From Desmodus rotundus (taxonomy: Eukaryota; Chordata; Mammalia; Chiroptera; Phyllostomidae), in contig NC_071398.1 in assembly GCF_022682495.2 (NCBI RefSeq), positions 12,158,934 to 12,222,933 of the forward strand: a DNA stretch of 64,000 bases. Reading direction: 5' to 3'. The translations under genes and the position numbers were made by a program. The notes below the pieces were generated by a model that saw nothing but the letters and a program-made list of their open reading frames with translations, was not told the DNA's origin and ran no database searches. Of the stretch, positions 1 to 10,397 are shown in pieces. The stretch's first letter is position 1, and each line of letters opens with the position of its first letter.

Positions 1-154
1 ACCCAGTATTGTCAGGGGCATATCTATATGCATCCTTTCCACACGAGCATCTGTCAGGTAAAAACGTGCCAGGCACCATGCAGGTTTGCAGACAGTATGG
101 GGAGACTTGAAATGGACTGGGATGGAAGTGAGAGCCCCAAGTTATGATCCCCTT

Positions 155-290
155 CTGACACTTACTATCTCTGGTGTTTTGGTCAAGGTATCTATCTTCT
201 TTTCACCCAAGTTTCCTCACCTGTAAACTGAGGATAACAGTGGTAGATCTGGCTGAATAGATTATTGTTCAATTATATTAAGGACCCTTG
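155..290 (+). mobile_element. MIR SINE fragment
   Basis: The segment reads like the middle of the tRNA-derived MIR SINE. It has a CTGGTGTTTTGGTCAAG region, then a pyrimidine-rich TTTCCTCACCTGTAAACTGAGGATAACAG-like core (split here at TTTCCTCACCTGTAAACTG), which is the most conserved part of MIR. It is diverged, the ends are unclear and no target duplication is visible. This is a mammal-wide fossil repeat with no coding role. Confidence 0.6.
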
Positions 291-1800
291 CTAAGAATAA
301 ATAGGCTGAGCCCTGAGAAGGCAGAATTAGATAAAGGAGGCTGAAGGAAAAATAGGATCTAGGAAGGAAATAATACATAGGACTGGAATGGAACCAGAAA
401 GACTATAGATAAGTCTTTAACTTTTAATTGTGCTGAGTTGTGCACACTGATTAATATTCAAAGCTGTGCATGCATATGAATATGACATAAAATTATAATT
501 AGGGTATTCTAACTGTCCAATAGTCATTACTTCCTCTGAGTATTCCCATTTTGCAAAGATACAAAATGGTAGGTAATCGGGATGGACCACCAAGACACAA
601 TCTAAGAAAAATTAAGGTACTCTATGTCTTCTCATTTGTTCATCCTTCGGTGAAACCATCTCAAAGCAAACAAGGTTAATAAGAAAAATAATCTTTCTAG
701 AAAGACTTCAGAATGCAATTAATTAGTGTTTAAGGTATTTCCCTGGGACTAACACCTGGTCCTTTGGTAGGTATGGCTTTATGCATGCCAGATGGATGTT
801 TTTATACTCAACTGTCTTTTTTTTTTTAACCCTATTTTTATAAAAGTCCTTCAAATTGAAGCTAATTAAGTACAGTATTTCTACTTTATTTGCAGAAGAT
901 AGCAACCGCCAGATTTGGTCGGCTGTCTATAATTTTTCACTTAAGAGGGTAATTTATTCATGACACTAATTGATGATGAAGTGATTATTAAAGCTACATG
1001 GTCTGCCATTCCTTTCAGTTTCTGTCTCCTTTTACACTGAGCTGGGATCTGTCTTTTCTGAATCTCTGTGCCAGGATAATTATACAGCCATATGTAAATC
1101 ACCCTATCCCACCTCTCTGGTTTTTGAATGAAAACCAGGGATAGAATTACCATAGATTCATAACCACATTATATGCATCATAAAAGCATCTTCAGAATTT
1201 AGTATGAACTGTAAGGTGAAGATTAACTTGAAAAGACTAGTTTTAGGATATTTTATCAGAAATTAACTTTAATGATAAATTTGGAAGGTTTCAAACTTAA
1301 GCCAAATGAATGCGGCAGTATTATGCATTTATTCTCTTTACTAACTTCTTGTTAAGACACTGTGACTTGTCCTTTATTTTATGACAAGATACTTGAAAGG
1401 TTGATTTGTATGAGTCATAGTCATAATTATTAGGCAGTATAAAAAGATAATAGACTTTAGAACTTTCTTCATGTTTTTTTAAGATCTTAAAATACTACCA
1501 TGAACTCTTGCACTATCGAATCTAAAATGGGGTCTCTTAAGTGTCTGAGTTTAAACGTCAAGCTAAACTTCAAAAAGGTATAAAAAGATGAAAGCCCAAT
1601 TGACAAATTGAACCCACTTTTTATAATGTGCAGATTATTGCCCTTCTGTGAAATGTAGGGACTCAGGAAAATAACCCGCCCCCTTTCACACTCGCAGCGT
1701 GATTTTGATTTTCAGTGGGAATTATCACCCAGTTTACTGGCACGATAAGAATGTGGCTTTCTGGGGAGTGGCTAGATATTGGCACTGCCTCTCCTTATAT
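291..1800. other. Unassigned AT-rich DNA
   Basis: I see no gene, recognisable transposon or long repeat here. The stretch is AT-rich with a T run near 818-828. The open frames on the minus strand around 723-1153 are short, lack recognisable domains and are what chance would give. Confidence 0.6.
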
Positions 1801-2500
1801 TGTTCAGGCCTAAAATCTAAGTATGACTGCTACCTTTTCCTCACACCAACACCTAATCAGCCCGACAATCCGGATTCATGCTTCATGCCAGGTTCAGAAG
1901 AGGTTATCTTGTCCCCACCTGCGCCCATCTCCTGGTGTGACCTACCATAGTCTCTTGCCTGGAATATTTAATATCCCAATAGTGTCCCTGGTTCCACCTC
2001 TACCTCCCTACATACTATGTGTTCCAGTCGGTAGCCAGAGTGAACCCCTCTGAATATAAATCTGGCAATCTTCCTTACCGGCTCTGAAACCTCCAACGGC
2101 TTTTCATCACACTCAAAATAAAATTCAAGTTCCACACAGGGCCTGGCAAATCAAATATAATATGGTCCCTGAATGCCATCCTGACCCTGTCCCCTGAAAC
2201 CACCCTGATCTCCTGCTCATCTCTAGCCACGCTCACGGTATTTCTGCTTCTGAACTTGTGAAGCCCATGTCCACGCTGGAGTCTCTGTGGACAGCACCCT
2301 GTCATCTTTGCACGCAGCCCTGCCCCCCTTCAATCAGACAGCCGGTGAACAGCATTTCTCCAAAGGGCTCTTTGGACCCGTTCCTCACTTTATCTTCACA
2401 GCATTTATCACTACATTAGACATGCATTTAATGCTATTGTCCCTCAGGACTATATAAGCTCAATACTTATCCCCTAAAGACCAGAGGAGTGCTTGTCTGC
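1801..2500 (+). mobile_element. L2 LINE 3' region
   Basis: About 700 bp follows the order of the L2 LINE 3' part. A TCTTGCCTGGAATATTTAAT-type segment is followed by CAGTCGGTAGCCAGAGTGAA, then ATAAATCTGGCAATCTTCCT, then AAAATAAAATTCAAGTTCCA and a CCTGGCAAATC / GGTCCCTGAATGCC block, ending in a pyrimidine-rich segment with GCATTTATCACTACATTAGA. The reading frame is wrecked. It is an ancient inactive LINE copy; the short open frames at 1699-2053 lie in or next to it and are not genes. Confidence 0.75.
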
Positions 2501-4150
2501 ACTGCACGTGCATTGGGTGGACGGTTGAACTTGTTAATGCAGAAATTGACAGGCTGTATAAATAGTTAAAATAGTATCATGTACCATAAAGGACTCATGG
2601 ACACAGCAGGGTGGTGATTTGGGATGAGAGGGGATGGGTAGAGGTGAAAGAAGGTATAAAGGAGATAAATGGTAATGGGAAAATAGGGCCAAAAATAAAG
2701 TATAAAAATAAAATAGTAACATGATTATTTTTTTCAACCCACCAGATTCCGCATAATTGTGAATGTACCCCCACTTAATTATTTTCTTAGTCTTAATTTG
2801 TTGAACGGTCTTTTAACCAAAATTTCCATATACATCCTGTAACACCTAAAAGTTCTTGAAATATCCAATGCCACCCCCAAATATAAATATCGTCTCCCAA
2901 AATAAAACCAGACTGATAAGAGGGTAAAACACACCTTGAATCCTCATTGGCTTACATAGTATGACAGAAGTCTGTTATGAGTAAAACACATTCAGTCAAT
3001 AACTTTTAAAGGAAAATAAGTACATAAAATAAGAAAAAATGTGTATTCATTTGTGATGAATCCCAATTTTCAGGGTACACTCTTTAAAACTGGCACTTCA
3101 TAGCTCCCTCAGTTACCATAGTAACAAACACCAATATGAGCAAAAAGATCAGCAGATCAGTATAGGCTATAAGAACAAACCAACTCTTGCCTTCTCATAT
3201 AATCACCACCATTATTTTTGTTATCATCATCATCCTCGCGAGTTACACAGCGAATATACCGATGTTAATGTTTATTGCGTTAGCAGTATTATCTCACTGA
3301 TTCTTACATAATCTCATATAACTTCTAGCTCAACTGCCTCCTGGTAGATCATCAATAATTTTTTCTTCAGTGCACCTGATGGTCATTTTCTTGGTCCCCA
3401 TCACTGCAAACTTACCCAGCCATACTTCTCATCATAACTATCACTTGTTCTTTGGTTCTTTGACACTTTACTGTCTTGTGGCTTCTGCCTCTTACTTCCT
3501 TGACCATTTTTTATCCACGCTCTCCTTATTACATTTATATGAGCTTCCACTTGAGTGGGGAACTGTCGGGTGTTTTTTCATTTTTGTGTTTTCCTTGCAA
3601 AGACAGAGCCAGACCTTGAACTCTCCTATAGGGGAGTTCCCATCGCTGAGTCTCTCTCTGAGCAGCCAGTCTATCCTCGCCCCAGCATCTCCCTCATTAT
3701 GTGCAGTGGCCTCAGTGAACAGTATGCCCGTCGGTATGTACAGACATACATGCTTTAAAGGCAAGACCTAAAAGGGACAGTGCAGAAATAAGCACAGATG
3801 TTGCATTAGAGGGACACTGAATTTCCATTTCCCTAACTCTGAGTAAGCAAAAGAGGAAACCAAAGAGCGATCAAGGAGAAGAGGTCCAAGGAAACACAAA
3901 GAGAGGAAAAACAATTGAGAATTTACATCGTCCCAGGTAATATTTTAAGTGATTTAATTGGGTTTCCTACCTATTTTTTGTTATACTACTGGAAACTGAT
4001 GTTAATATTTCCCATTTCAGGCAAGAAAATTGAGTATGGCTACCTGCAACTCAAAACTATGAGCATATTCAAGACTTCTGGGTAACAGTTTCAAGAAGCA
4101 TCACTCTGAACAAATCTACCCCCAAAATGAAAGTGTCAAGATTTTCTGAA
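2501..4150. other. Unassigned DNA with a weak MIR-like trace
   Basis: No gene is recognised. Around 3940-4060 there is a faint minus-strand MIR-like pattern (TTTCCCATTTCAGGCAAGAAA with flanking similarity), too weak to call on its own. A 133-codon frame at 3370-3771 has overlapping frames on both strands and no recognisable domain. A short near-palindrome lies at 3618-3639. Confidence 0.5.
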
Positions 4151-4980
4151 GTCTGTATGTGTCACACAACCCATTTTTCCCTCCAGGTATTACTGCTCCC
4201 ACGTGACCTCTGACACTACTGGCAGTGGAGTGGGTAGGGGTTACTTTGTTGGGGGGGCAACAGTGAAAGTTCTACAGAACCTGGACTTCCACCCCTGACA
4301 GTCCCTAAGGAGGCTTCTTACCCTACTTCCGGAGTGGCGTGTGAGCAGCCATGTAGGCAAGGGGGCTGCACCCCCACTTGTGGTTAAGAAGGCCCACGGC
4401 CACTCAGCATGGGGGCACGACAGAGGAAGCACAAAGGTGAGTGAGCCTGGACTTCCTTATTACCAGGTGGTGATGAGTCTCAACTGCCCACTGGATTTTC
4501 TGACCCTGCTCTGGCAGTAGGGTTAGAATGTCTCCTTGCCATCTGGCCAGGGTGGAAGTCTAAATTTCCTATTGGGAATCATCTGGTGTGGGTGGAGGTG
4601 GGGGCCACAGGGTGTTCTTGTTTGTTTGTTTGGTGGTGTTTGGCTGAACTGCAGCAGTTATTCCTAATTTGGTTGTTGTTTTGCTAAACTACACTTTTCC
4701 TGGCCCTTTGACTAGAAAAGCAGGCTTTCAGGCACCTTTGGGCGCTTGGGGCTTTCTGGCTTCTTCTGCTCCACGTCTAGGATTTAAGAGAACCAACCAA
4801 CCAATCAAAGGAATTGGTTACTATATTTTCCTTAGGTCCCAAGGTCCGGAGCTAGTGTGTTTTCTTTCATCTTTCAGAGGCTTCAATGTTTATCCCTCAA
4901 GTGATGTCTGGAGTTATTAGTTACATTTAGTGGGAGGAACAGGGAAATGTATGTTTACTCCATCTTTCTGAAGGTAGAAG
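4151..4980. other. Moderately GC-rich unassigned block, possibly an old repeat
   Basis: This block is richer in G and C than its neighbours and contains homopolymer G runs (for example at 4249-4257) and a (TTTG)n-like stretch near 4618-4632. Its texture, with GGTGGTGTTTGGCTGAACTG and similar phrases, recalls non-coding parts of old LINE-1 elements, but I could not match it to a consensus with confidence. No gene is recognised. Confidence 0.35.
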
Positions 4981-4997
4981 TCCCTAACTCGCCTCTT

Positions 4998-5186
4998 TAT
5001 TTTATTTTTTATTTATTGATTTGAGAGGAAGTGAGAGAGGAAGAGAGAGAGAGAAACCTCGCTTTGCTGTTCCACTTACTTAGCCATTCACTGGTTGACT
5101 CCTGCGTGCGCTCTGACCAGGGATGGAACCCACAGCCTAGGTGTATCGGGACGGCTGTCGCACCATCTGAGCTAGCTGACCGGAGC
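4998..5186 (-). mobile_element. VES SINE (bat tRNA-derived), copy 1
   Basis: On the minus strand this reads as a VES SINE: a tRNA-like head with A- and B-box-like segments, a unique body and a (TCTC)n/A-rich tail. On the plus strand that appears as the T-rich tail first (TTTATTTATTGATTTGAGAG), then a GAGAGAG tract, then CTGACCAGGGATGGAACCC (the B-box complement) and GCTAGCTGACCGG at the head. It is flanked by a 16-bp target-site duplication with two mismatches (CCCTAACTCGCCTCTT at 4982-4997 and CCCTAATTCACCTCTT at 5187-5202), the hallmark of L1-mediated insertion. Confidence 0.9.
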
Positions 5187-5202
5187 CCCTAATTCACCTC
5201 TT

Positions 5203-7900
5203 GAAATGACTTTACATAAACCTCCCTTCAATTATCGGGTCTGAGTGAACCATCTAGTTTCTTCTGGAATCACAACTGGTACACCTTATTTGTATATAAT
5301 GATATTTTGTCTCTCCCAAAGATTGACTTGCAGTGCAGAAAAAGTGCCAGATCCATATTCCTATCTGTTGATAAACTATAAATAACTAAAAAAATCACAA
5401 AACACTCATAATTTCCCCGTACTGGCTCTTTTAGTTTTTTTCTGGTCTTTGTGGAAATATATAATAAAAATCTCTGAAAGAAACTAATAAAAATGGCTTT
5501 TATTGACTACAATGCTTTTGAGCTCTATGCTTTTAACTGTCTACAACGAGGAGGAGAGCTTTGGCCTTAAAACCTCCCCACCTCAGGACACGAGTGGGGA
5601 AGAAGAGCAGTGTGTACAGCAGTGCCCTGATGACTGGGAACAAGAGGGGGTGGAGGGACACGGAGCTGAGGAATTACCCCCACCCCCCGTTGCAAGCATT
5701 GATCACCCCTGTCTTACCATGGGAAGCACCCTGTGACAGTCCATTTGTCACCCTGGAGAGTAGACCCGGGGCCTCTGGTTCGTATGTGAACAGCGCCTAT
5801 ATTAGTGTCTCACAAGAGAAGGTGCCGGTAAAGCCTCTGGATATATTCCCTATGTGCCCTCATACTGACTCTTCCGCAATCCATTTAAAACATGCTTGAT
5901 GAAAGAATAATTGTATGATGTATTGTTTCCTGAAAGAAACATCTTTGGAGAAAGGTGTATTTCCTTACAAAAGGTTTTAATAGAATTAATAAAATAGATA
6001 TTATACCACATTTTTCCAGCATACATGGGTATTGTCCAAAGATAATAAAGTAGAGACAATAGACATAAAGCTGCATAATTAAAGCAGCTGAATTAATGTC
6101 ATCTTCTGGAAGAGTACACATTGTTTCCCTACCCTTCTATCATATTTTGCAACTTCATTTTGACTGGCCCCCAGACAACCTTTTTCTTCCCTGGCCAATG
6201 AAAAGCAAGCTTACTTATGTAACTTTTTTTTCCATTATAAGACAGAGCCTTCGGAAATCATGTTTCTGAATTACCAGTTAATAAAGGTCAGTCATCCAAG
6301 AATTTGATTGGTTGAGGCTGATTTCATTAGGTATGATATGGTAATGCAGGAGATGAAGAAAGCCCATCTTATTAGGATCAGCAATTTGAAAGCCAAGAAT
6401 CATTTGGGGATAATAGCATGCAGAATTCTTTAAGCAACTCAAGTGTACAGGAGATGTTAAAATAAACCATGGTGCTCTAAATGGAGAATTCATCCTATGG
6501 AAGAAAGATGAATTTATGCTAATTGTTCATTTAGAGTGGATAAAATCGTCTTCTACTTAGGAAGCACTGACCTCATCAGAGATTTGTGAAGTTAGAAGCA
6601 GAAGAAAGTGACATACTTTGAAAGAACAGAAAATAGTAAGGAAATAAATTAGTGCCCCAAAATGCAAGAATCAGGTGCTAATATGAGTATATTCTAATAA
6701 AGATCAGAAATATATACAAAAGAATCCTAATTACCAACAGTCAAACTCATGAATTTTTTCACATATCATATCATATTAAGTATTTTAGTTCCAATATGTG
6801 AGTATTTTTTTTTTTTGTAATTGCGGAGTTTCAACAGAAAACACAGTCAAATTAAGAGCAGCGTAGCCAAGGCCTAACCGAATTGAGGAGTCTCCAGAAC
6901 GCAGCATCCTTGCCAAAAGATGAGGACACATCATGCTAGAGGTCACGAGCTGCACTCTCGATTTTTTCAAGCATTTTTATATCATTGTTTAGCAGCGATA
7001 ATACTTTTGTGCACAAATGGTCAGGGGAAAAACATAAACGTAAGTCACTCTTGAGGAAGAAAATCCATGAGGCTTTATTTACCAGACAGCCGTCACGAAG
7101 GACTGACAAATAAGCACCCACAGGAAGGAAGCGTAGGTGTAACTGGAAGAAACAAATACGTGCAGAACTGTTCAGTGGTGTCTTCAACGTATTTATTAAA
7201 GGGGCTCTCACTGTCGTTATTTACCAGCACCACGCCTAAAGAACGATGCATTAAAATACTTCATGCGGGCTACTGGCAGATGATTGAACCCATTCCCTAC
7301 CATTTTACAGATGATAAAACTGACATTCAGAATCACAAGAAAGTGTGTGTTATTGCAAAAACAATGTCAGCATTTCTTTTTTCATCCCAGGCCTTTTTCA
7401 AAGGTGGGGGATTGGGGGGGAGGCTTAAGCTTAATTATTTCCTGTGAACTTTCACAAGAATGTGACAAAGGAAAATTAAGTTGCTTGCAAAGTCATCGGC
7501 CCTTCCTCTTATCACCCCAAAGGAAGTATAAACTTGGAGACTCATAGTGTGGAATCAAAAGGGCCATGGGAGGAATATCTCCTTTCCTCACCTCCTCACA
7601 TATCGGGGCTACCCTATCATGAAGTTATAAGTAGAGAGAAAGGACAAGAAAGGTTTTGTTATTATACTTTTACAAAATGACTTGGAAGCACCACTTAGGG
7701 TGTTTCCAACATCATTAGGCAAATAGAACTGTATCAAGATTCCATAAGTATGTAACTGATTCAGTTGCTTAGTGCTTTTCCTATTGGCATGTGTTGTGAA
7801 GATGTTAAATTTCACAAGTGAGGGCATGAATGCACATTGTAATAACGTCCACCTCCCAGCCCCCAAAGTTCTATTCCTGCATGCTACTTCTGGAAATCAG
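5203..7900. other. Unassigned AT-rich DNA
   Basis: About 2.7 kb with no recognisable gene. A short MIR-like fragment on the minus strand may lie near 7285-7345 (CATTTTACAGATGATAAAAC). There is a T run at 6808-6818 and a G run near 7414-7420. Frames at 5503-5899 and 7067-7447 are short, overlap others and show no domain. Confidence 0.5.
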
Positions 7901-7907
7901 ATTTGGC

Positions 7908-8560
7908 TTTGTCTGAACATGAACACCAAAAGCTCGGGCAACAAAAACAAAAATAAACATGTGGGACTACATCAAACTAGAAAACTTCTGCACAGCAAAG
8001 GAGACCATCAACAAAATGAACCGGAAGGAAACACTCCCAAACTGTAAGTCTGACATGGAATTAATATCCAAAATATATTAAAAAAAACTCACATAATTCA
8101 TGGCAAAAAGACCCCCCAAAAACCCAATCTGCCTTAAAAATGGGCCCATGACCTGATAGACATTTTTGCAAAGAAGTCACACAATGAACAACAGATACAT
8201 GAAAAGGTGATCAACATCACTAATCATCAGGAAAATATAAGTACGAATCAAAATAAGATATCTCATACTCGTTAGGATGACTATTATCAAAGAGAGAGAG
8301 AGAGAGAGAGAGAAAAGAGAGTAATTTTAACAAGAATGTGGAGAAAAGAGAACCTTCATACACTGTCGGTGTGAATGCAAATGGGTATCACTCTAGAAAA
8401 TAGGGAGTTTTCTAATAAACTAAAGATAGAACTAACATATGACCCAGAAATACCTATTCTGTGTATACACCCTAAGAAAATGAGCTCAGTACCTCAAACA
8501 GCACCTGCATTCTACAGGACACTGCTGCATTATTCACCTTACTTAGGGTATGGAAACAGC
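7908..8560 (+). mobile_element. LINE-1 ORF2 C-terminal remnant (pseudogene)
   Basis: The plus strand encodes broken pieces of the C-terminal part of L1 ORF2 (reverse transcriptase/endonuclease protein). Recognisable are the region around 7960-8010 (TGGGACTACATCAAACTAGA), the segment around 8170-8260, and the diagnostic peptide YDPEIPIL at about 8435-8460. Frameshifts and stops separate the pieces. A (GA)n run at about 8290-8312 interrupts the segment before the GTGGAGAAAAGAG motif. The copy is 5' truncated and also lacks the last part of ORF2, since it changes to unrelated sequence near 8560. It cannot make a functional protein. Confidence 0.85.
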
Positions 8561-9090
8561 CTGAGTTGCAGCTCGTCTGACAGGTGGTTAATTTGGTTGC
8601 AGTAGAACCACAAACCCTCCTGCGTGTCATTTCAAATATGAGGTCAATTCTTTCATGTTTAGCTGTGCTGCTTGGGATCTACCTCACAAGGTAGACTCCA
8701 GGAGACCCGCCAGATATTTGGTGAGAGAAGTTTATACGTGAAATGTGTTCCCTACCTCTGACTTGCTTCTTTCATGGGTTCTCTTCCCCCAATTTCAGCT
8801 GTTGTAGATGCCCAGAGCTCTGTTCCCCGGATTTTCAGGCCAGAAAGACAGCTGGTTCTCTACCGTGGCCTTTCCTTTCAGCTCTGATTTCAGTGGGCCC
8901 GCAGGCTAAATCTCTAGTTAAAAAGGGAACTCCCTTCCAATTACTTCCTTTTCCAAGTGTTAAGTCCCTGACTCCTGGACAAGCACAACAGTGTGGTGAT
9001 TGCTGGGGGGAGGGGGTATAAAGGGCCTAAACAGCAATGTAAAAAAAACAAAACCCCCCAAAACAATAAAGATTAAATTTTTAAAAATAT
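8561..9090 (+). mobile_element. LINE-1 3' UTR and A-rich tail, plus strand
   Basis: This segment follows the ORF2 remnant in the same orientation. It ends with a signature I associate with bat L1 3' ends: GTGGTGATTGCTGGGGGG, a GAGGGGGTATAAAG stretch, then ACAATAAAGATTAAATTT and an A-rich end. An AATAAA signal lies at about 9064-9069. The upstream part (8743-9021) is open for 92 codons, but it is 3' UTR-like and shows no domain. The join at 8560 suggests either an internal deletion within one L1 or two adjacent L1 fragments. Confidence 0.75.
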
Positions 9091-9111
9091 AACAAAATGT
9101 GCCTTTATTGT

Positions 9112-9420
9112 TTTTTTTTCTTTTTCTTTTAAATTTAATCTTTATTGTATTTTGTTTCCATTACCATTTAGTCCCCGTATACCCCCTCCCCCAGCAATCA
9201 CCACAGTGAGGCAGGAGATCATCAGCTGGGAGGCACCCAGGGACAAGGACAAAGGACGTCTATAGCAACAGAAACCCTGTTCAAAAACCAGTTCCTCAGG
9301 CATGAAAAAACTCCAGAGGCGCCCCAGGGCTAAGACGAAGAACATCAACGCAAGACCCTGTTCCAAGACCGGTTGTCCCCACTTTCTCGAAGAGGGCTGG
9401 ATCATGGTGAATCATGACTG
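9112..9420 (-). mobile_element. LINE-1 3' UTR, minus strand, inverted to its neighbour
   Basis: Read on the minus strand, this carries the same 3' end as the preceding element: CTGTGGTGATTGCTGGGGGA, then GGGGGTATACGGGGACTAAA, then ACAATAAAGATTAAATTT and an A/T-rich tail near 9112-9135. The two elements are tail to tail with about 25-45 bp between their tails. The minus-strand open frame at 9142-9405 (87 codons) lies inside this non-coding 3' UTR and is not taken as a gene. Confidence 0.75.
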
Positions 9421-9900
9421 CACCTGCCCAGAAGATGCTACATGACCCCTGTTTCATCATAATAGCGGTATAAACACATTAGTGTTGTGGGCCGCCCCCC
9501 CCTGGTGGCCGATCAAGGAAAATCATGGACACACTGAGTTAAACACTAGTAAAGCTCAATTTTCCAAGTCTGTCTCTTACAATGCTACTGCCATGTGTGA
9601 CACACACATGCGCGCACACACACACACGAGTGATGTGATAATTTGATATTTATCTTTGAGCAATGTGGCATATTTTATTTTCCTTAGAGCTTTGCAATGT
9701 TGAAGAACATATGAAAAGCTCTGAGAACTCTTGCCTCAAGAAACGCTGTTGAAGGTTGTTTTTCTCCCTTTCTTTTTATACTTTCCCGCTCCTGCTCATG
9801 AACGTTTATTAACATAGAAACAACATCTGGGATACTGTTTCTGGAGCATCAGTTACAAAGTATTGAAACAGATACTGTTGTATCCAGTACGCGAGCAGAA
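9421..9900. other. Unassigned DNA with a short CA tract
   Basis: No gene is recognised. A short CA-rich tract lies at about 9600-9628 and a C run at 9495-9503. Part of this stretch may continue the upstream L1 or belong to the adjacent LTR, but no boundary can be placed. Confidence 0.4.
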
Positions 9901-9938
9901 AATCAAATGGAGATGTGTGGAGTGCACTTAGATGGTAC

Positions 9939-9944
9939 TTTATT
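9939..9944 (-). terminator. LTR polyadenylation signal
   Basis: AATAAA on the minus strand, followed after about 30 bp by the presumed 3' end of the LTR. Its position relative to the TATA box fits a short retroviral R region. Confidence 0.5.
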
Positions 9945-10025
9945 TTTACCTGCGCAGGGGCGAACTCCCAGGGTGCCTGTTAAGGCTGCAAAGGGGAGTC
10001 GCGCCGAACGCTCACAGGCTAGCTC

Positions 10026-10033
10026 TTTTATAG
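10026..10033 (-). promoter_or_regulatory. TATA box of the minus-strand LTR
   Basis: CTATAAAA on the minus strand sits at the expected place in the LTR, upstream of a GC-rich leader and about 85 bp upstream of an AATAAA signal. It is a potential, probably silent, promoter element. Confidence 0.5.
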
Positions 10034-10397
10034 GTGAGAAGCAAGCAAGCAAGTTACAAAAGTGGGAGTTGCGGTTATCTCTGCATAGCTCTGGGGTCAG
10101 GAGGAACTATCTGTCTGTCTCCTGTTGATAAGAACCATCTGTCTGTCCCACTTAATTTGTACCCTCAGTTTAAAGATAAGGGTCCAGACCCGAGATGAGT
10201 CTGGCACCCAAAGTTTTATGGCCCTCTAATTGGCTGTAACTCAGAATAAGCCCTCTGCAAATCACGTATTGTTTACCTTTACCCTTACTTTGGCCGACAA
10301 TGTTGTTTCTCTCCCCCATCTATTCTGGTGACCTTCAAGAGGTTTTCTGCTTAACAATGCTTAAAATTGGCTAGCCCTCTTTCCTAGCTCTCAACAA

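Larger units (their letters stand above)
9905..10397 (-). mobile_element. Retroviral-type LTR (solo), minus strand
   Basis: On the minus strand this roughly 490-bp segment has the order of a retroviral LTR. It starts near 10395 with TGTTGAGAGCTAGGAAAGAG, has a U3-like region, a TATA box (CTATAAAA at 10026-10033), a GC-rich segment with CGCGACTCC after it, and an AATAAA polyadenylation signal at 9939-9944 about 85 bp downstream. No gag, pol or env coding sequence adjoins it, so I call it a solo LTR. Ends and target duplication are not certain. Class I (gammaretrovirus-like) is likely from the architecture, but the family is not named. Confidence 0.65.

Noticed and set aside
3370..3771. 133-codon plus-strand frame
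   Set aside because: A minus-strand frame and another plus frame overlap it. Composition is pyrimidine-rich and there is no domain.
8743..9021. 92-codon frame considered as a gene
   Set aside because: It ends in the G-rich L1 3' UTR signature and lies downstream of an ORF2 remnant, so it is 3' UTR sequence.
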